The notes below the pieces were generated by a model, which was given only the letters and a program-made list of their open reading frames with translations, did not search any database and had not been told where the DNA came from. Below are positions 54,701 to 64,000 of a DNA stretch of 64,000 bases, piece after piece. Where the stretch lies: assembly GCA_015501585.1 (NCBI GenBank), contig JADNRY010000193.1, positions 57,329-121,328 of the forward strand, given 5' to 3'. This stretch comes from Rhodocollybia butyracea (lineage: Eukaryota; Basidiomycota; Agaricomycetes; Agaricales; Omphalotaceae). Each line of letters starts with the position of its first letter. Position 1 is the stretch's first letter. The position numbers were made by a program, and so were the translations under genes.

Positions 54701-55996
54701 TGGTGGCCTGATATGGAAAGCGACGTACATTGGTATGTTGGCTCTTGCATTCCTTGTCAGAACCGTCAATTACGCCTTCTGAAGATTCCCCCGGTTGTAA
54801 CACATACACCCTCATTGTTCCAGAAAGTGCATGTTGATACTATCAATATCACACCCGCGAGCAATAGGTGTAAGTATATTGTTCACGCTAGGGATTCTCT
54901 GTCAAGTTGGTCAGAAGCCCGGGCCTTACCGCAAGAAAACGCGAAGTCCCTGGCCGAGTGGTTCTTTGACGACATAATCTGTCGTTGGGGATGTCCCGAG
55001 GAAGTTGTCACGGATAACGCCCCGGTGATGTTAGCCATGGTTAACTGGCTCGAGAATAAATATGGAATTAGATGGATCCGGGTCTCGCCATATAATTCCC
55101 AAGGGAATGGCAAAATCGAAAGAGCGCACTTTGATATTCGACAGGCTCTGGTAAAAGCGACGGGCGGCGATATCAAGAAGTGGTTCTACTTCCTTAAACA
55201 TGTATTATGGGCTGATAGAATAACGGCGAGGAGAGGTTTTGGTTGTTCACCATTCTTCTTGGTAACCGGCGCGGAACCATTATTACCTTTTGATATCGTT
55301 GAGTCTACATGGTTGGTAAATCCACCAGATTGTATCTTGACTACCGAGGAATTATTGGGTTATCGTGCACAGGCCTTGTCAAAACATAGAACCTTTGTCG
55401 AGGGCATGCGAGAGCGTGTCACTGAAAATAAGAGAAGAGACCTAAGGGAGTTCGAGAAGAAGTATCGCCATGTCATCTTCGACTACGATTTCAAACCCGG
55501 GACGCTTGTTCAGGTTAGAAATACAGCAATCGAAAAGAATCTTGACAGGAAGATGTTCCCTAGATATATGGGACCGATGGTCGTTATCCGTAGAACTAGG
55601 GGAGGTTCTTACATTATCGCGGAAATGGATGGTACCGTGTTGAAAAGCAAAGTTGGTGCATTTAGGGTCTTACCCCACCGTTCCCGATACGAACCTATGA
55701 ACTTACCCGAGGATATACATGATCTCATCGACTTGACCAAGGATCAGTTAGACACCATGGTAAACGATGGTGATGACGATGAGGATGTGGAATTTATCCG
55801 TAAAGGGGGGGACCCCTTGTTTGATCAAATCCCTACCTTGAGAAAACCAGTAGACGGTGATGAAGTGGTTTATAACCCTGAAGACCCGGACTCTGACGAA
55901 GATTCAAGCGAGGAAGAGATTATACCGGAGACAGACGAAGCTCCTTGTGTCAGAACACGCGCGATGCGAAAAGTGATACCTAATAATGAACGCTAA
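51752..55996 (+). CDS. pol: gypsy-2 Pol: reverse transcriptase, RNase H, integrase, 1414 residues
   Basis: One uninterrupted frame. Reverse transcriptase motif A reads FNLYVGYDER, with Asn413 (AAT 52988-52990) where the catalytic Asp is expected. The YIDD box (residues 475-478) and the PMGWTNSVPIF motif are intact. RNase H follows (about 640-780), then an H-H-C-C integrase zinc domain (about 960-1010), the core with Asp in HVDTINI (about 1027), Asp in VVTDNAP (about 1087) and Glu in GKIERAH (about 1121), and an SH3-like C-terminus. There is no chromodomain. The tail is Asp/Glu-rich. Confidence 0.92.
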   Translation: MSFHFDDNSDIVCDGYKFAETGQFSEQELSEAYVMASRNFIAQKAPEDDELIEAYVNKQLVDGNRRVFNAHKEGLDYEEPEEGPVLVNREELPDFDDHAKAFAGFTTKPGTNERHAVFRKGDAKSTKRETPKFPGSPKFVKGGKPRRSIPKLPPRPLSDLPRVKDYTYTPYTKPESYEPRKNSIPRKRTAIKDPKNGKVYDLVDAFGAKKYKPVGVKVHPVKADLPEEYRVRRCITGNPLEGMPELSPNPPEFTPTGRYTQERKEIIDENHSEDFLWPEERKLIHHFMMLQEQAFAWNAEEAGTFKEEFFPAVKIPVLPHVPWVIRNIPIPPGIFEDVCKIIKQKIDAGVYEPSSASYRSKWFCVVKKDGKSLRLVHSLEPLNEVTIQHSGVPPAPAEVSRDFCSRACGATFNLYVGYDERPLAVSSRDLTTFQTPFGPHRLVKLPMGWTNSVPIFHDDVTYILQDEIPHVTVPYIDDVPVKGPNTRYELPDGGYETISENTGIRRFVWEHMQNVNRVCQRMKYAGGTFSGKKTFICNPEIIVLGHRCTYEGRMPEAGIAESILTWPECKNKHDVRAFLGTAGQLRMFIENYAKKAMPLTKLTSDMDWEWGDEQRKAMDALKDGVRNAPALRNINYEWDICLAVDTSYKAVGWFIYQIDPDDPKKKYFNYFGSTTLNEREARFSQSKRELYGLKLSLQSSYYLVYGSRRMTVETDASYIKGMLDHPSCGPNATINRWIEEIRKFHFKILHVKGILHGPDGLSRRPPGGYQSPRPPIDPDDYEDYDDGAPVELIMGEGAKEPLDFESFKDDIDPRSGYLGELACHPEDIQEELQEALDDEKASERHRKSLIKSHGEIYSSFSQTLHIPQDSAEWRADNPYPRERRSEWGNKLDDMLPTIAKWHTGDEKDITENMSAPEARSFLRQAKKFFVDKKGRLYKKATEEGAQHQLVVSPDRRMYMLHCAHDSLAHKGTFATREFLDRRFWWPDMESDVHWYVGSCIPCQNRQLRLLKIPPVVTHTPSLFQKVHVDTINITPASNRCKYIVHARDSLSSWSEARALPQENAKSLAEWFFDDIICRWGCPEEVVTDNAPVMLAMVNWLENKYGIRWIRVSPYNSQGNGKIERAHFDIRQALVKATGGDIKKWFYFLKHVLWADRITARRGFGCSPFFLVTGAEPLLPFDIVESTWLVNPPDCILTTEELLGYRAQALSKHRTFVEGMRERVTENKRRDLREFEKKYRHVIFDYDFKPGTLVQVRNTAIEKNLDRKMFPRYMGPMVVIRRTRGGSYIIAEMDGTVLKSKVGAFRVLPHRSRYEPMNLPEDIHDLIDLTKDQLDTMVNDGDDDEDVEFIRKGGDPLFDQIPTLRKPVDGDEVVYNPEDPDSDEDSSEEEIIPETDEAPCVRTRAMRKVIPNNER

Positions 55997-56297
55997 CGTG
56001 TTCGAGGGATTTATAACACTATGCATTTCCTTGCCGTGGAAAGAAACTTACCTTTGTGTCGAAGTTATGTTAATCTCGCGAACTCCGTGTTATCATCAAT
56101 ACACGTGGATTTATTGGGCTTTTAAGACTGTAATAGTCAGATGTTATGACTCGATCAATAGTCTCGTCCAAACCTTCACAGTACGTAACTCAGCAGTAAA
56201 AATGATAAGAAAAATTAATGAGATTATAGAGCAAGCCTTTCTGTTCGTTGAAACCGCTAGGCAAAAAATATATACTCAAACAACTAGGCTCAAGTAA
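55986..56297 (+). CDS. Small frame overlapping the end of gypsy-2 pol, 103 residues
   Basis: The ATG lies inside the last codons of pol (11-base overlap), as in coupled frames. The product has two hydrophobic segments, several Cys and a basic C-terminus. It has no recognisable family and could be chance or an accessory protein. Confidence 0.3.
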   Translation: MNANVFEGFITLCISLPWKETYLCVEVMLISRTPCYHQYTWIYWAFKTVIVRCYDSINSLVQTFTVRNSAVKMIRKINEIIEQAFLFVETARQKIYTQTTRLK

Positions 56298-56331
56298 AGT
56301 TAGTAACTAGTTTGTAATACGAAACTCACAG

Positions 56332-56750
56332 AAGTTATTATTTGGAGATAGCTCGACAAATAATAATAATAAGATTACCCTCGGAGATAGCTCAACAAGC
56401 AGTAATATGAATCAGAACTAGTACTCGGAGATGGCTCAACAAGTAGTAGTGAGTGTGGTGTCTAGTACTCGGAGATAGCTCAACAAGTAATAGTGAGTGT
56501 GGTGTCTAGTACTCGGAGATAGCTCAACAAGTAATAGTGAGTGTGATGTCTAATACTTGGAGATAGCTCAACAAGTAATAGGAAGTTGCAACTCAGAGAT
56601 AGCTCAACAAGTGGCAATTAAGAAGTATTCACTAGGAGATAGCTCAACAGGTGAATGTTAGTGGATACAACTTGGAGTTAGCTCAACAAGATGTATAAAT
56701 GTGTATTGTAACTTGGAGATAGCTCAACAATATACAATGAGTTGGTCTGG
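56332..56750. repeat. Array of ten hairpins with conserved core GGAGATAGCTCAACA
   Basis: The core occurs ten times with at most two changes each. Sequences on both sides of each core are inverted complements of each other, but differ from unit to unit: for example TTATTATTT/AAATAATAA, TTGCAACT/AGTGGCAA, ATTCAC/GTGAAT, ATACAACTT/AAGATGTAT. Spacers vary in length. This is a stem-loop array with covarying stems, in the sequence right after pol. Confidence 0.85.
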
Positions 56751-56859
56751 TGATTCACACAAGTGATAACAGCAAACAAGTGGGGGTTTGGATTTAAGAA
56801 AAATAATACGTCTAACGTACATTGGTAAATCTAGACTACTTATATACTGTGCAATGTGT

Positions 56860-57200
56860 ACTAGTTAGGAAATGCTGCGGAATGACTAGATTTGAGTCAT
56901 AACTGCGGAAATACTGCGGATGAGTCAGTCTGACTATGTAATGCTGTGCAATGACTAATATTGAGTCATGTATGCGGAACCGTAGTTGACTCAGATATCT
57001 GGCTGTGCAATGACTGATATTGAGTCATTGATGTAAAGAGGCTATGCAATGATGTCATAGCTGTGGAGCAGTGATGTGATATCATAACTGCGGAGCAATG
57101 GAATGACATCATGATTGTGGAGTAGCAAGATGACATCATAGTTGTGGAGCTAGAATGATGTCATGACTGTGCAGACTGTGCAGTGACTGTTAAAGATCAT
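56860..57200. repeat. Array of palindromic TGAGTCA / TGACATCA sites
   Basis: Five TGASTCA words at about 56892-57030 alternate with CTGCGGA or CTGTGCA words. These are followed by TGATGTCAT/TGACATCA-type palindromes separated by CTGTGGAG cores (57050-57170). It resembles the cluster at 43960-44100. The palindromes could be bZIP sites or hairpin arms. Confidence 0.65.
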
Positions 57201-57626
57201 TCTGGTGTTCTGGAAGAATGTGTGCAGCATTAACCCAAATGGTGTTGAATAACTAATGAATGTAAAATGTTAAGTAGAAGTATTAATGATAGTGTTCATA
57301 GTTGGTTACAGAAGAAAAAAGATTGAGGCCTATGTTAAAGATATAAACAAGTGACTATAGGCTTAACTAGTACTGGAATCGAATTGCCGGAGCTCACAGG
57401 CTACCAGGCGAAGAAGATAAAGAGACTGTAAAGACTGTGGTTTCTCGAGAGAAAGTTTATTTAAAGAATTCGACTAGAAGCTCGGTTCAGACAACAATAT
57501 AGTGTCCAGAGAGAAAAACTTACAAGTTATTTACCACTCCAACGATGCTAACAGGGAGGATTGACACATCGCACACTCCATCCCTGTACATTCACAACAA
57601 CCAATGCTCACTGAAGGCATAGTGGA
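57201..57626. other. Non-coding region between tandem arrays and antisense gene 1
   Basis: No frame is recognised. It likely holds the 3' end and terminator of the minus-strand gene at 57627-59259 and plus-strand element sequence. Confidence 0.4.
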
Positions 57627-59259
57627 TTAACGCCCGCTTGTCTGACGATGTTCAAGGGAAAGTTGACGTACACCTTCTACCATTTCTGAGTCCTCTCTGA
57701 ACTTCAAAAGGTGGACCAAGCTGTCTGTGACTTTCTGAGCTTGGAGAGCACGAGCGTAAAAGACCTGGGTCTTACTCAGGTTCCCGAGATACTCGTTCCT
57801 ATGAATATTCAAGAGAACATTGAGATTGGTATCGGTCATCGAGGCAAAGTTGAGTTCGCCAAATTGGCCGGTCAAAGAAGCAAGGAATTGCTTGGCCACA
57901 ACGCATTCGCGTCGCGCACGGGTAACTGCGTAACCGATGTAAGTCGGATTTGTTAAAACATGTTATAAATACTCACCAGCATCCTTGGGAGAGCTATCAA
58001 TGAGCTCAGCGTCGAAACGCATGCGCTTTCCGTACTCATTGACAAGACTGGCCGCTTCATTGGCAACAGGCGTTTCCTCGACTTTCCTCTTAAGTGATGA
58101 AGTACTCACTTCACCGGAAGCCTATGTGGAGACGTCAGCCAAAGTGTTTACAGGGCCCGAGGAAAGGATCTAAGTACCTTGGCCTTCGAGGACTTCCTAG
58201 ACTCTCGGGTCTTCTTCCTCGAAGCCTGAGCGCGAGCCAGCGCGTCAGTAATTTCCGGGGGATCCTGGAACTCTTTAGTCAGTACGACCGCTCGTTGATT
58301 CCAAGCCCGAGAGCCAAATGGTCCTTTTGGGAGAGGCAAGCCCGAGCGTGAATGATAACACTACGGTTCCTTCAGCACAGTTATCGTGGGATCCGTACAG
58401 GCGCACGCTTCATGGATTTTATAATATATGTTAAGAAAAGAGAACTTACAAATGCGATCTGCGTAGTGGGATGATCTTCCTCCATGGGTTCGTCCTCGTC
58501 GTCGATGAGAATGGTACCTTTAGAGCTACTAGAGCTTTTAGTCGACTTCGAGGGTTCTTTGGACTCCTTGGAGAACGAGATGGTAGAAAGAGCGGCGGAT
58601 TTTGCCGCATAATCGGTGGTCTTGTCATCGTTGGCAGCACTGGAAGCCCCTACTACATCGTGTTTAGACGGAAGACAGTAGTCCAGGATGGTAGCATAGC
58701 GAGGAGGCTTACCGCGGGTAGTGGTGAAAGGGCCCGGCCCTGTAGTACCAGTGACCCCCGAGGAAACCTTCTTCGACGCCGCCTGGGTCGGTATCTATAA
58801 GTGTTTGTTCTCGGATATGTTAAACCGGGCTTACCAGCGCAAGGTTGAGCTCGTTGATGAAATTGCCGAGGCGCACAGCAGTCGCAGAATGAGCAGTCTT
58901 AGCGCTGGGACAGATCTTCATCGCGCGGAGAAGGAGATCATGTCCTTGTTCAAGGACACCAACGTTCGCGGGGAATTTGAGTACTTTCTCCTTATGAAAA
59001 GACGTGGTCTATGGAGGCAGGATATCAAGGTCAGGCTCCGTGGAAAAGGCGAAAAGAGGCTCACAAGAAGATCGACGTGCTTTTGTACAGTACTAAGAAC
59101 CTCTGCCTGAAGGAGAGTCTGATCCTCGACGTACTCGATTGCATCACGGAGCCGACTGGTAGCCTCTTTGAGTGTTCTGGTGGAGGCGACGATGGCTTCC
59201 ATAGTATTCTTCATGAACTGCGATTTGTCATCGGTATTTTGGGTGTTCTTGGAAGACAT
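57627..59259 (-). CDS. Antisense spliced gene 1 inside gypsy-2, unknown function
   Basis: ATG at 59259 starts an exon encoding a helical, coiled-coil-like segment. Later exons encode a Ser/Lys-rich region with an acidic patch (LIDDEDEPMEEDHP, about 58780-58450), a basic region with KKTRESRKSSKAK (about 58350-58160), a short exon (about 58108-57978) and a final helical exon ending at 57627. Introns of about 40-60 bp with GT-AG ends fit most joins. A TAG within the fourth exon's apparent frame near 58370 is unexplained and may lie in an intron. No domain is recognised. It is transcribed against the element. Confidence 0.5.
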
Positions 59260-60293
59260 TGTAGAGAGACTTGTAGTTCGAGGAAAAGTTTTCTGAGAAC
59301 TGGGTCTTGAAATGTTTTTCGCGGACGCTTTTATAGGTTAATGTCTTAGAGCGACGGAGTCCTACGGGTCCCCGGCGCGTTATGAAACCCAAGTGCTCAA
59401 CTGAGGACAGTTGATATCATTAGTTTGGGGGAGGGAAGCGCATGGTGCCAAGACACCATAGCTCCAGGCAGTCCACCATCACGAGGAGAATTTTGAATTA
59501 TTCAACGACATCTATGACCAAAATAGGAACCATAACATTGCTCAACAAAGGGGAGAACACTAGGCAAAACATAAAGCGAACGCTTAAAGAGTATTAGAAC
59601 CGGCACGGGGAAACCTAACGCAGGTACCTCACCGCGATAATTCTCCGGAAGACGAAAACGCTAGGAAAAACCTTACACCCATAATATCGAGCATCAATGG
59701 ATTTCAGTTTGACGGTCATCACTATGCCCTAAACAGGACCTGATCCAAGATTGGATGTTGTATTGAAAGAATGTCAATATCTAGGGAAAGATTGCATCGC
59801 ACCCAGCTTACTTAGGGATGATGAGTCTTCTCTAGGCTTTCCCTCGAAGACTTGATTACACCTTTAACGAACCGTATAGGTTCCCAAGGGCGGGAATTCG
59901 AGTCATAAAAAGCTTTCCGCGAGTATACTCTCACATGCTACAAAGAGCTGGTACGATACTCAAGGAAAACTTATGCTATTATAACCAAAACTCTCGAGAA
60001 TAGGCTGGCGTGCTGTAAGCCTTTCCGAGAGTAAACTTAAGACTTAGGAAGTCACTCGAGTATGATATGTACACGTGACCGAAGGTCTTGATATTGATAG
60101 GCTTTATTTACGGTATTCTAAAGGTGCCTATATACCTAAGAATACCACGATACTGCCCCAGAAAGGGGAGACAAAAGCGAAATCCCCATGCGAGGGGCGA
60201 GCGACGAAATATGATATAAAGAAAATTTATTTAACGTCCGAGGACGAACAGCAATGCCAACGGCGGCCCAGACTCCGAGAAGAACAAGGAAAG
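59260..60293. other. Inter-gene region with internal polypurine-tract-like sequence
   Basis: ATCATTAGTTTGGGGGAG at 59418-59435 is identical to 18 bases just before the 3' LTR (63647-63664). Around it, no frame is recognised. The promoter of antisense gene 1 should lie here. Otherwise nothing is seen. Confidence 0.5.
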
Positions 60294-63210
60294 CTAAGGG
60301 GAAGTGGTTTTGACATCTGATAATGTCTCAACTCCCTCCATTAGCTGGTCCACTGGCTCGTCCTGGTCGATAACAGACCCAGACACAGGTGAACCCGGGT
60401 TCTCACGGGGAGTACCAGCCATCGACGCTTCTTCATCTCGAGGACTCCCAGTAGGTGGCACGACTGATTCTTCATCGAAAAGACCAGTTGCCGAACGAGA
60501 AGGAGATCCTCGGGGAGACGAAGTACCAGCGGGCACCCCGGAATCGTTCTCGAGGGCGCTCTCCACAGAAGCCGGAACCACGGCGGCGTGCACGATGCTC
60601 TTCAGGAAGTCTTGATAAGCCTGATTGGTCGGGAAGGAGTAGTCCGATCTCCACTTCATAAAGGAGCATAAGAAACTCCAATCCGTGAGAGACAACTCCT
60701 TCTCGGGAAGGATCGGCACGAAAGACTCGAGGAAAACCTGAGGGTCGGGAGCCATGCTGCGGAGCTCTTGTACTTCATGCTGCAAAGCGTCAAAAGTGCT
60801 CGAGATGGACACGTTGAGCTGTTCCCTGGCCTTAATTGCTGCATCGTAAGAAGTACGGATGCGAGCAATCGTGTTGACCTGCTTGGCGATGTCTAAACAT
60901 GAACGTTAGTAAAAAGAAGTTAAAAAGAACAAAAGAAAACTACTCACTAACTCGCGAACCCTTCGACGCTTCGTAGGTCTCATCGAGTACCTCAACTACT
61001 TCTGGTACGTGGAGCGTGTCCGAGCAAGTCTGATGGGAGAGTGCACAATTATCGCAAGAAGCACCAAACCTCCGGTTTCCGTCGTCATCTAGACGATAGG
61101 TACACGGTAGGCGGTCCTCTCCCTTGGAATCTGTCGGTCGGCGCGCAGCACATTGGAGGCAAGGTATCTCGCGAGCGACAACATCCGTCTAAAAACGGAA
61201 AATATTAATAAAGTCATAACCGTTGGAAAAGTTTACATACGTTACAGAAGGCACGGTTGGCGCGAAGGAAGACTCGCCAAGACATCTGGTGCGTCCCGGT
61301 ACTAACGGCCGGGAGGTCCAGGAAAGCGTCTAACTCGGGTGTGACACCCCAAGTCATGCTAGTCTTGAAAAGCTCCTTTGGCTTCTGAAAGGGCAGGCAT
61401 TAGTCTACGAACAAGTTACGAGAAAGGGGGACAGACGAACCTGGTTGCCGCGTGGAAGGATTTCCTCGAACGAGGGCAAATCCAGGGCGTCTCGCTCAAA
61501 GCGTACGATAACCGTCCTATACTCCGTAGACCCCGGGGCCACAAACTCCTTCGAGGAACGGGATGCCAGGCGTTGAAAGAGACTATCAAGGTCCAGAGAA
61601 TCTACGTCCTCATCAGGAACGAGGAAGACCAGGTTTTCCGGCGGAACTGGGGCGGGAGTAGGTTCACGAGAAGGCTCTAAAGGAGCGGTATTCTTGAGCC
61701 TCGAGCTAGATGCTACGGGAACCGGAATTTCCACCACCGGAACGAGCTTCTTACCGGCCTTTGTTGGACGAGGGACAGGAATGCTCTCCGCCTCAGCCTC
61801 ATCAACCACGTCGTTGAGGCGCTTGCGCTTAAGACTGGGAGGCTGGTAGAAGGTGTTAAAATAAGTCTAGGGAGAAAGGAGAAGGAAACTTACCACGACT
61901 GGGTCGGATATCACCTCCTTTCCCTTTCCTTTCGCATCCTGCACCTTGTTTTTGCTCTTACCCTTGGGAGGTCCCGCGAGTTTGGTAACTGCTGGTGGTG
62001 CTTTGGGCTTCGACGTTTCCTTTGTCTTGACGTCAGGAGAGATCCTGGAGGTTTTTGGGACTTTAGGAATGGACAAGGTTTTCACCTCTTTCGAGGCTTT
62101 AGGAACAGTTCGTGGTGTTGGAGTCTTCTTAACCTTCGAAGGAACAACTTTAGGAGGCGGGGCCGGAGAAGTTCTTTTCGCTTTACGCGCCTTGGTCTTT
62201 CGAGTCTGATAACGGGAAGGTCTCTCCTCAGCAGAAGACGCCTAAAGAAAACAAATATTACAAAGAAATCTATGATAAGGAAAGAAAACATACCCTCGAA
62301 GGAGATGGCGGCGCCTCATAAGCTGACCGTTCATCTTCAGAAGGGACATCGTTGTCCTCTTCTACCTCCTCTTCTCCTTCCTCAGAAATAGACCCGGGAG
62401 CGTCAGGCACACCGTCGTCAACGGGTTCCTGGTCTCCGAGCCAATCGGTTTCCCGGCAGCCTTTGTCTAGGGGGATTGGAATAGGACGGTCAGGCGTGTG
62501 GAAGTGAAGGTTAGCGTACTCCTATAACGCGCCAATAAGTTAAATCCAGACAAAATAATAAATAACAACGTACCAGGATTTCCCGGACCATATGGTCGGC
62601 CAGGTACCATGCTGGTTCGGTACTAGGAGAAGTCTCTGTTCGCCGAACGATCCGAGACAGTCTCTGGCAAGCTGCGATTATGCTTTCGATAATTAGCGGG
62701 CAAGACCGACGACCTAAAGACGTGTGTACGAAGGAAAACCTATTAAACGATAAAGTTAAAAGTTAGAAAAGTGCCTTATAAGAAAGAGAGCGAGAAGCAC
62801 TTACGAGTCGGGGGGTCAAGACAGAAAAAGCAAGGCGGATGGATCTCGTTTCCTCGCCGGGCTGATAAGACTTGTCCTTGGCGACAGCCAAAAGGTGTGG
62901 TGACAGCTTGCGCTGAATAGCGGCGGCCGATGCCCATATCAGTCAAGCAGAGTACTGCTGTGGAATGTCTCCCGTAATAGGGAGTCGACCAAGATCTTGA
63001 CCAATGAAATACGAGTCAATTATGAGTCAGGTCAGGAATGTTGAATTTCTGCACCAGTGGCTCAGCCAGTGCGAAAAAGGAAGGTTTCTTGCTTTCGAAA
63101 TTGTCGAGGAGATCATCCGAGTCAGAAGTAGAGGAGAGAGCAAGATAAGCCTCGATGATGTCGGTAGACAATGTGGGCCACCAGTCGGGAAGGCCTTGTT
63201 CAGTGGACAT
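60294..63210 (-). CDS. Antisense spliced gene 2 inside gypsy-2, Cys-rich motif and coiled coil
   Basis: ATG at 63210 starts an acidic exon. About nine exons follow, with GT-AG introns of about 45-60 bp at, for example, 62235-62294, 61846-61889, 61387-61440, 61194-61242 and 60898-60952. The product has an acidic region (EEGEEEVEEDND), a basic Pro/Lys/Ser-rich region, and a Cys cluster (CLQC ... C ... CDNCALSHQTC, about 61170-61030) that could bind zinc. A helical C-terminus (60896-60560) and a Ser/Pro/Glu-rich tail end at 60294. One TGA near 62950 interrupts the apparent second exon and may be real damage or an unrecognised intron. I do not know its function. Confidence 0.55.
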
Positions 63211-63646
63211 GGTGGTGGGAGAGACGATGATGGGACTTGTTGAAAAATTTCAACATGGCCTTATTAATAGATGCTGCCCGAAGCCGTAGCCGAAGTGACC
63301 GGCATCTGTCTTAAGACGTAAAACCACATATCACAAAAATACAAATGTGATAGAGGCGTTCGAGATTCTCGAGACTTAAACGCTAAACTTAAGAAAATGT
63401 TATCGAGGAAATGATTGGAATCCCCAATCAGGAGTCTAGGCGCCCGCGGCATATGTTGTCTTGTAGATCAATTCAATTGTTGACACCTGATTCACATAAG
63501 CGCCCGACTCGAGAATGATCCCAGTTAAACTTAGGGTAGTACGTCCAGACTAGTCCGCGGGAAAGGAATTAGAATGCTAAATGCCGAGAACATAAAAGGG
63601 ATTGCTAGCAGGTCATCCTAGGCTTGGTGGGCTGACCGGGGACGTC
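63211..63646. other. Non-coding region upstream of antisense gene 2
   Basis: No frame is recognised. It should contain the promoter of antisense gene 2. Confidence 0.4.
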
Positions 63647-63667
63647 AGATCATTAGTTTGGGGGAGA
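63647..63667 (+). promoter_or_regulatory. Polypurine tract of gypsy-2
   Basis: TTTGGGGGAGA directly precedes the 3' LTR at 63668, the required position for plus-strand priming. Confidence 0.75.
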
Positions 63668-64000
63668 TATTAGGCCTAAAATGGCCTAAGGCGTGTAACG
63701 TACATTTTGACGCTTTGTACGTGTTATACAATGCAATAAGAGAGTTATACGGAGCCCGAGCGTGATAGCTGTTGCCGAGGCAAAGAACTTAACAATAATA
63801 CTCAGCGAGCCGTGAAGTACGCCCACAAGCATAGCCTAGAGCCAAGCTAGCGAGGATACCTGGCTGCCCGGAGATGTAACGCTAGATTCGTCAATCTAGT
63901 TATACCCAAAGAGTGTAGACTCTCTAAAACTACAGGACATCTCGAAGCGGGATAAGTACTAAGCCAACCACGTTACTCGAGGGAAGGAATTATGAGGGAA
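63668..64000 (+). repeat. 3' LTR of gypsy-2, cut by the window end
   Basis: It matches 46372-46704 with about ten differences. Most are single-base insertions or deletions, with a few transitions. The window ends inside it. Confidence 0.85.

Larger units (their letters stand above)
46372..64000 (+). mobile_element. Giant Ty3/gypsy retrotransposon (gypsy-2), 3' end beyond the window
   Basis: A direct repeat starts at 46372 and again at 63668, there preceded by a polypurine tract, identifying 5' and 3' LTRs. Inside on the plus strand are Gag, protease, and reverse transcriptase-RNase H-integrase frames in Ty3/gypsy order. The region between pol and the 3' LTR (56300-63667) is over 7 kb and contains tandem arrays and two spliced genes on the opposite strand. 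The element therefore exceeds 17.6 kb, unusually long for a fungal gypsy element. LTR pairs differ by several single-base indels. Confidence 0.82.

Noticed and set aside
55986..56297. Env-like gene of gypsy-2
   Set aside because: Two hydrophobic segments exist, but there is no signal peptide, furin-like site or usual length; it is kept only as a small unassigned frame.
1..64000. CRISPR arrays, rRNA or tRNA genes
   Set aside because: The genome is eukaryotic; the tandem arrays have hairpin units rather than repeat-spacer structure, and I found no cloverleaf with A and B boxes or rRNA-like stretch by eye.

Overview
The window is AT-moderate eukaryotic DNA that is almost entirely stacked transposable elements. 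Short (about 45-60 bp) GT-AG introns, a DUF6533-type multi-pass membrane protein gene, a spliced XPG/FEN1-like gene next to a tyrosine-recombinase gene, and Ty3/gypsy polyproteins with typical mushroom-type reverse transcriptases point to a basidiomycete, most likely an agaricomycete. No species can be named from sequence alone.

Layout. 1-3180 holds a frameshifted, edge-truncated gene on the minus strand and a small unrecognised plus-strand gene. About 3960-40712 was once a head-to-tail array of three roughly 3-4 kb units (A, B, C), each with remnants of the same minus-strand spliced gene. The units are split by later insertions that are reconstructed here from target-site duplications and from the uninterrupted copies. 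A 9.9 kb Ty3/gypsy chromovirus (5608-15473, 142-bp LTRs, CTCGG duplication) and a 561-bp TA-flanked MITE (15497-16057) sit in unit A. A 10.26 kb segment bounded by inverted repeats (20054-30315) lies between B and C. A long-TIR element (32639-40158) sits in C and itself contains a complete Ty1/copia element (32768-37934, identical 405-bp LTRs, GGTAA duplication).

The 10.26 kb segment is the most interesting locus. Its ends carry inverted repeats with GCAACCC-rich subterminal copies. Inside are a 2.1 kb near-perfect palindrome, small hairpin repeats, and two adjacent spliced plus-strand genes: an XPG/FEN1-family nuclease-like gene (one in-frame TGA) and an apparently intact 670-residue tyrosine recombinase with a full R-H-R-W-Y set. 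No DDE transposase is visible in it.

40713-43959 carries a DUF6533-type membrane protein gene. From 43960 on there is a second stack: a copia-type gag start (44965) is cut by an LTR-type element (45043), whose gag-like ORF is cut by a giant Ty3/gypsy element (46372 to beyond 64000). The giant element has gag, protease and pol ORFs on the plus strand, then hairpin-forming tandem arrays, then two multi-exon genes on the opposite strand (57627-59259 and 60294-63210), and finally the start of its 3' LTR (63668). The tandem arrays have conserved loop cores flanked by self-complementary arms that vary from unit to unit, an unusual pattern also present before the interrupted copia gag at 44330-44790.
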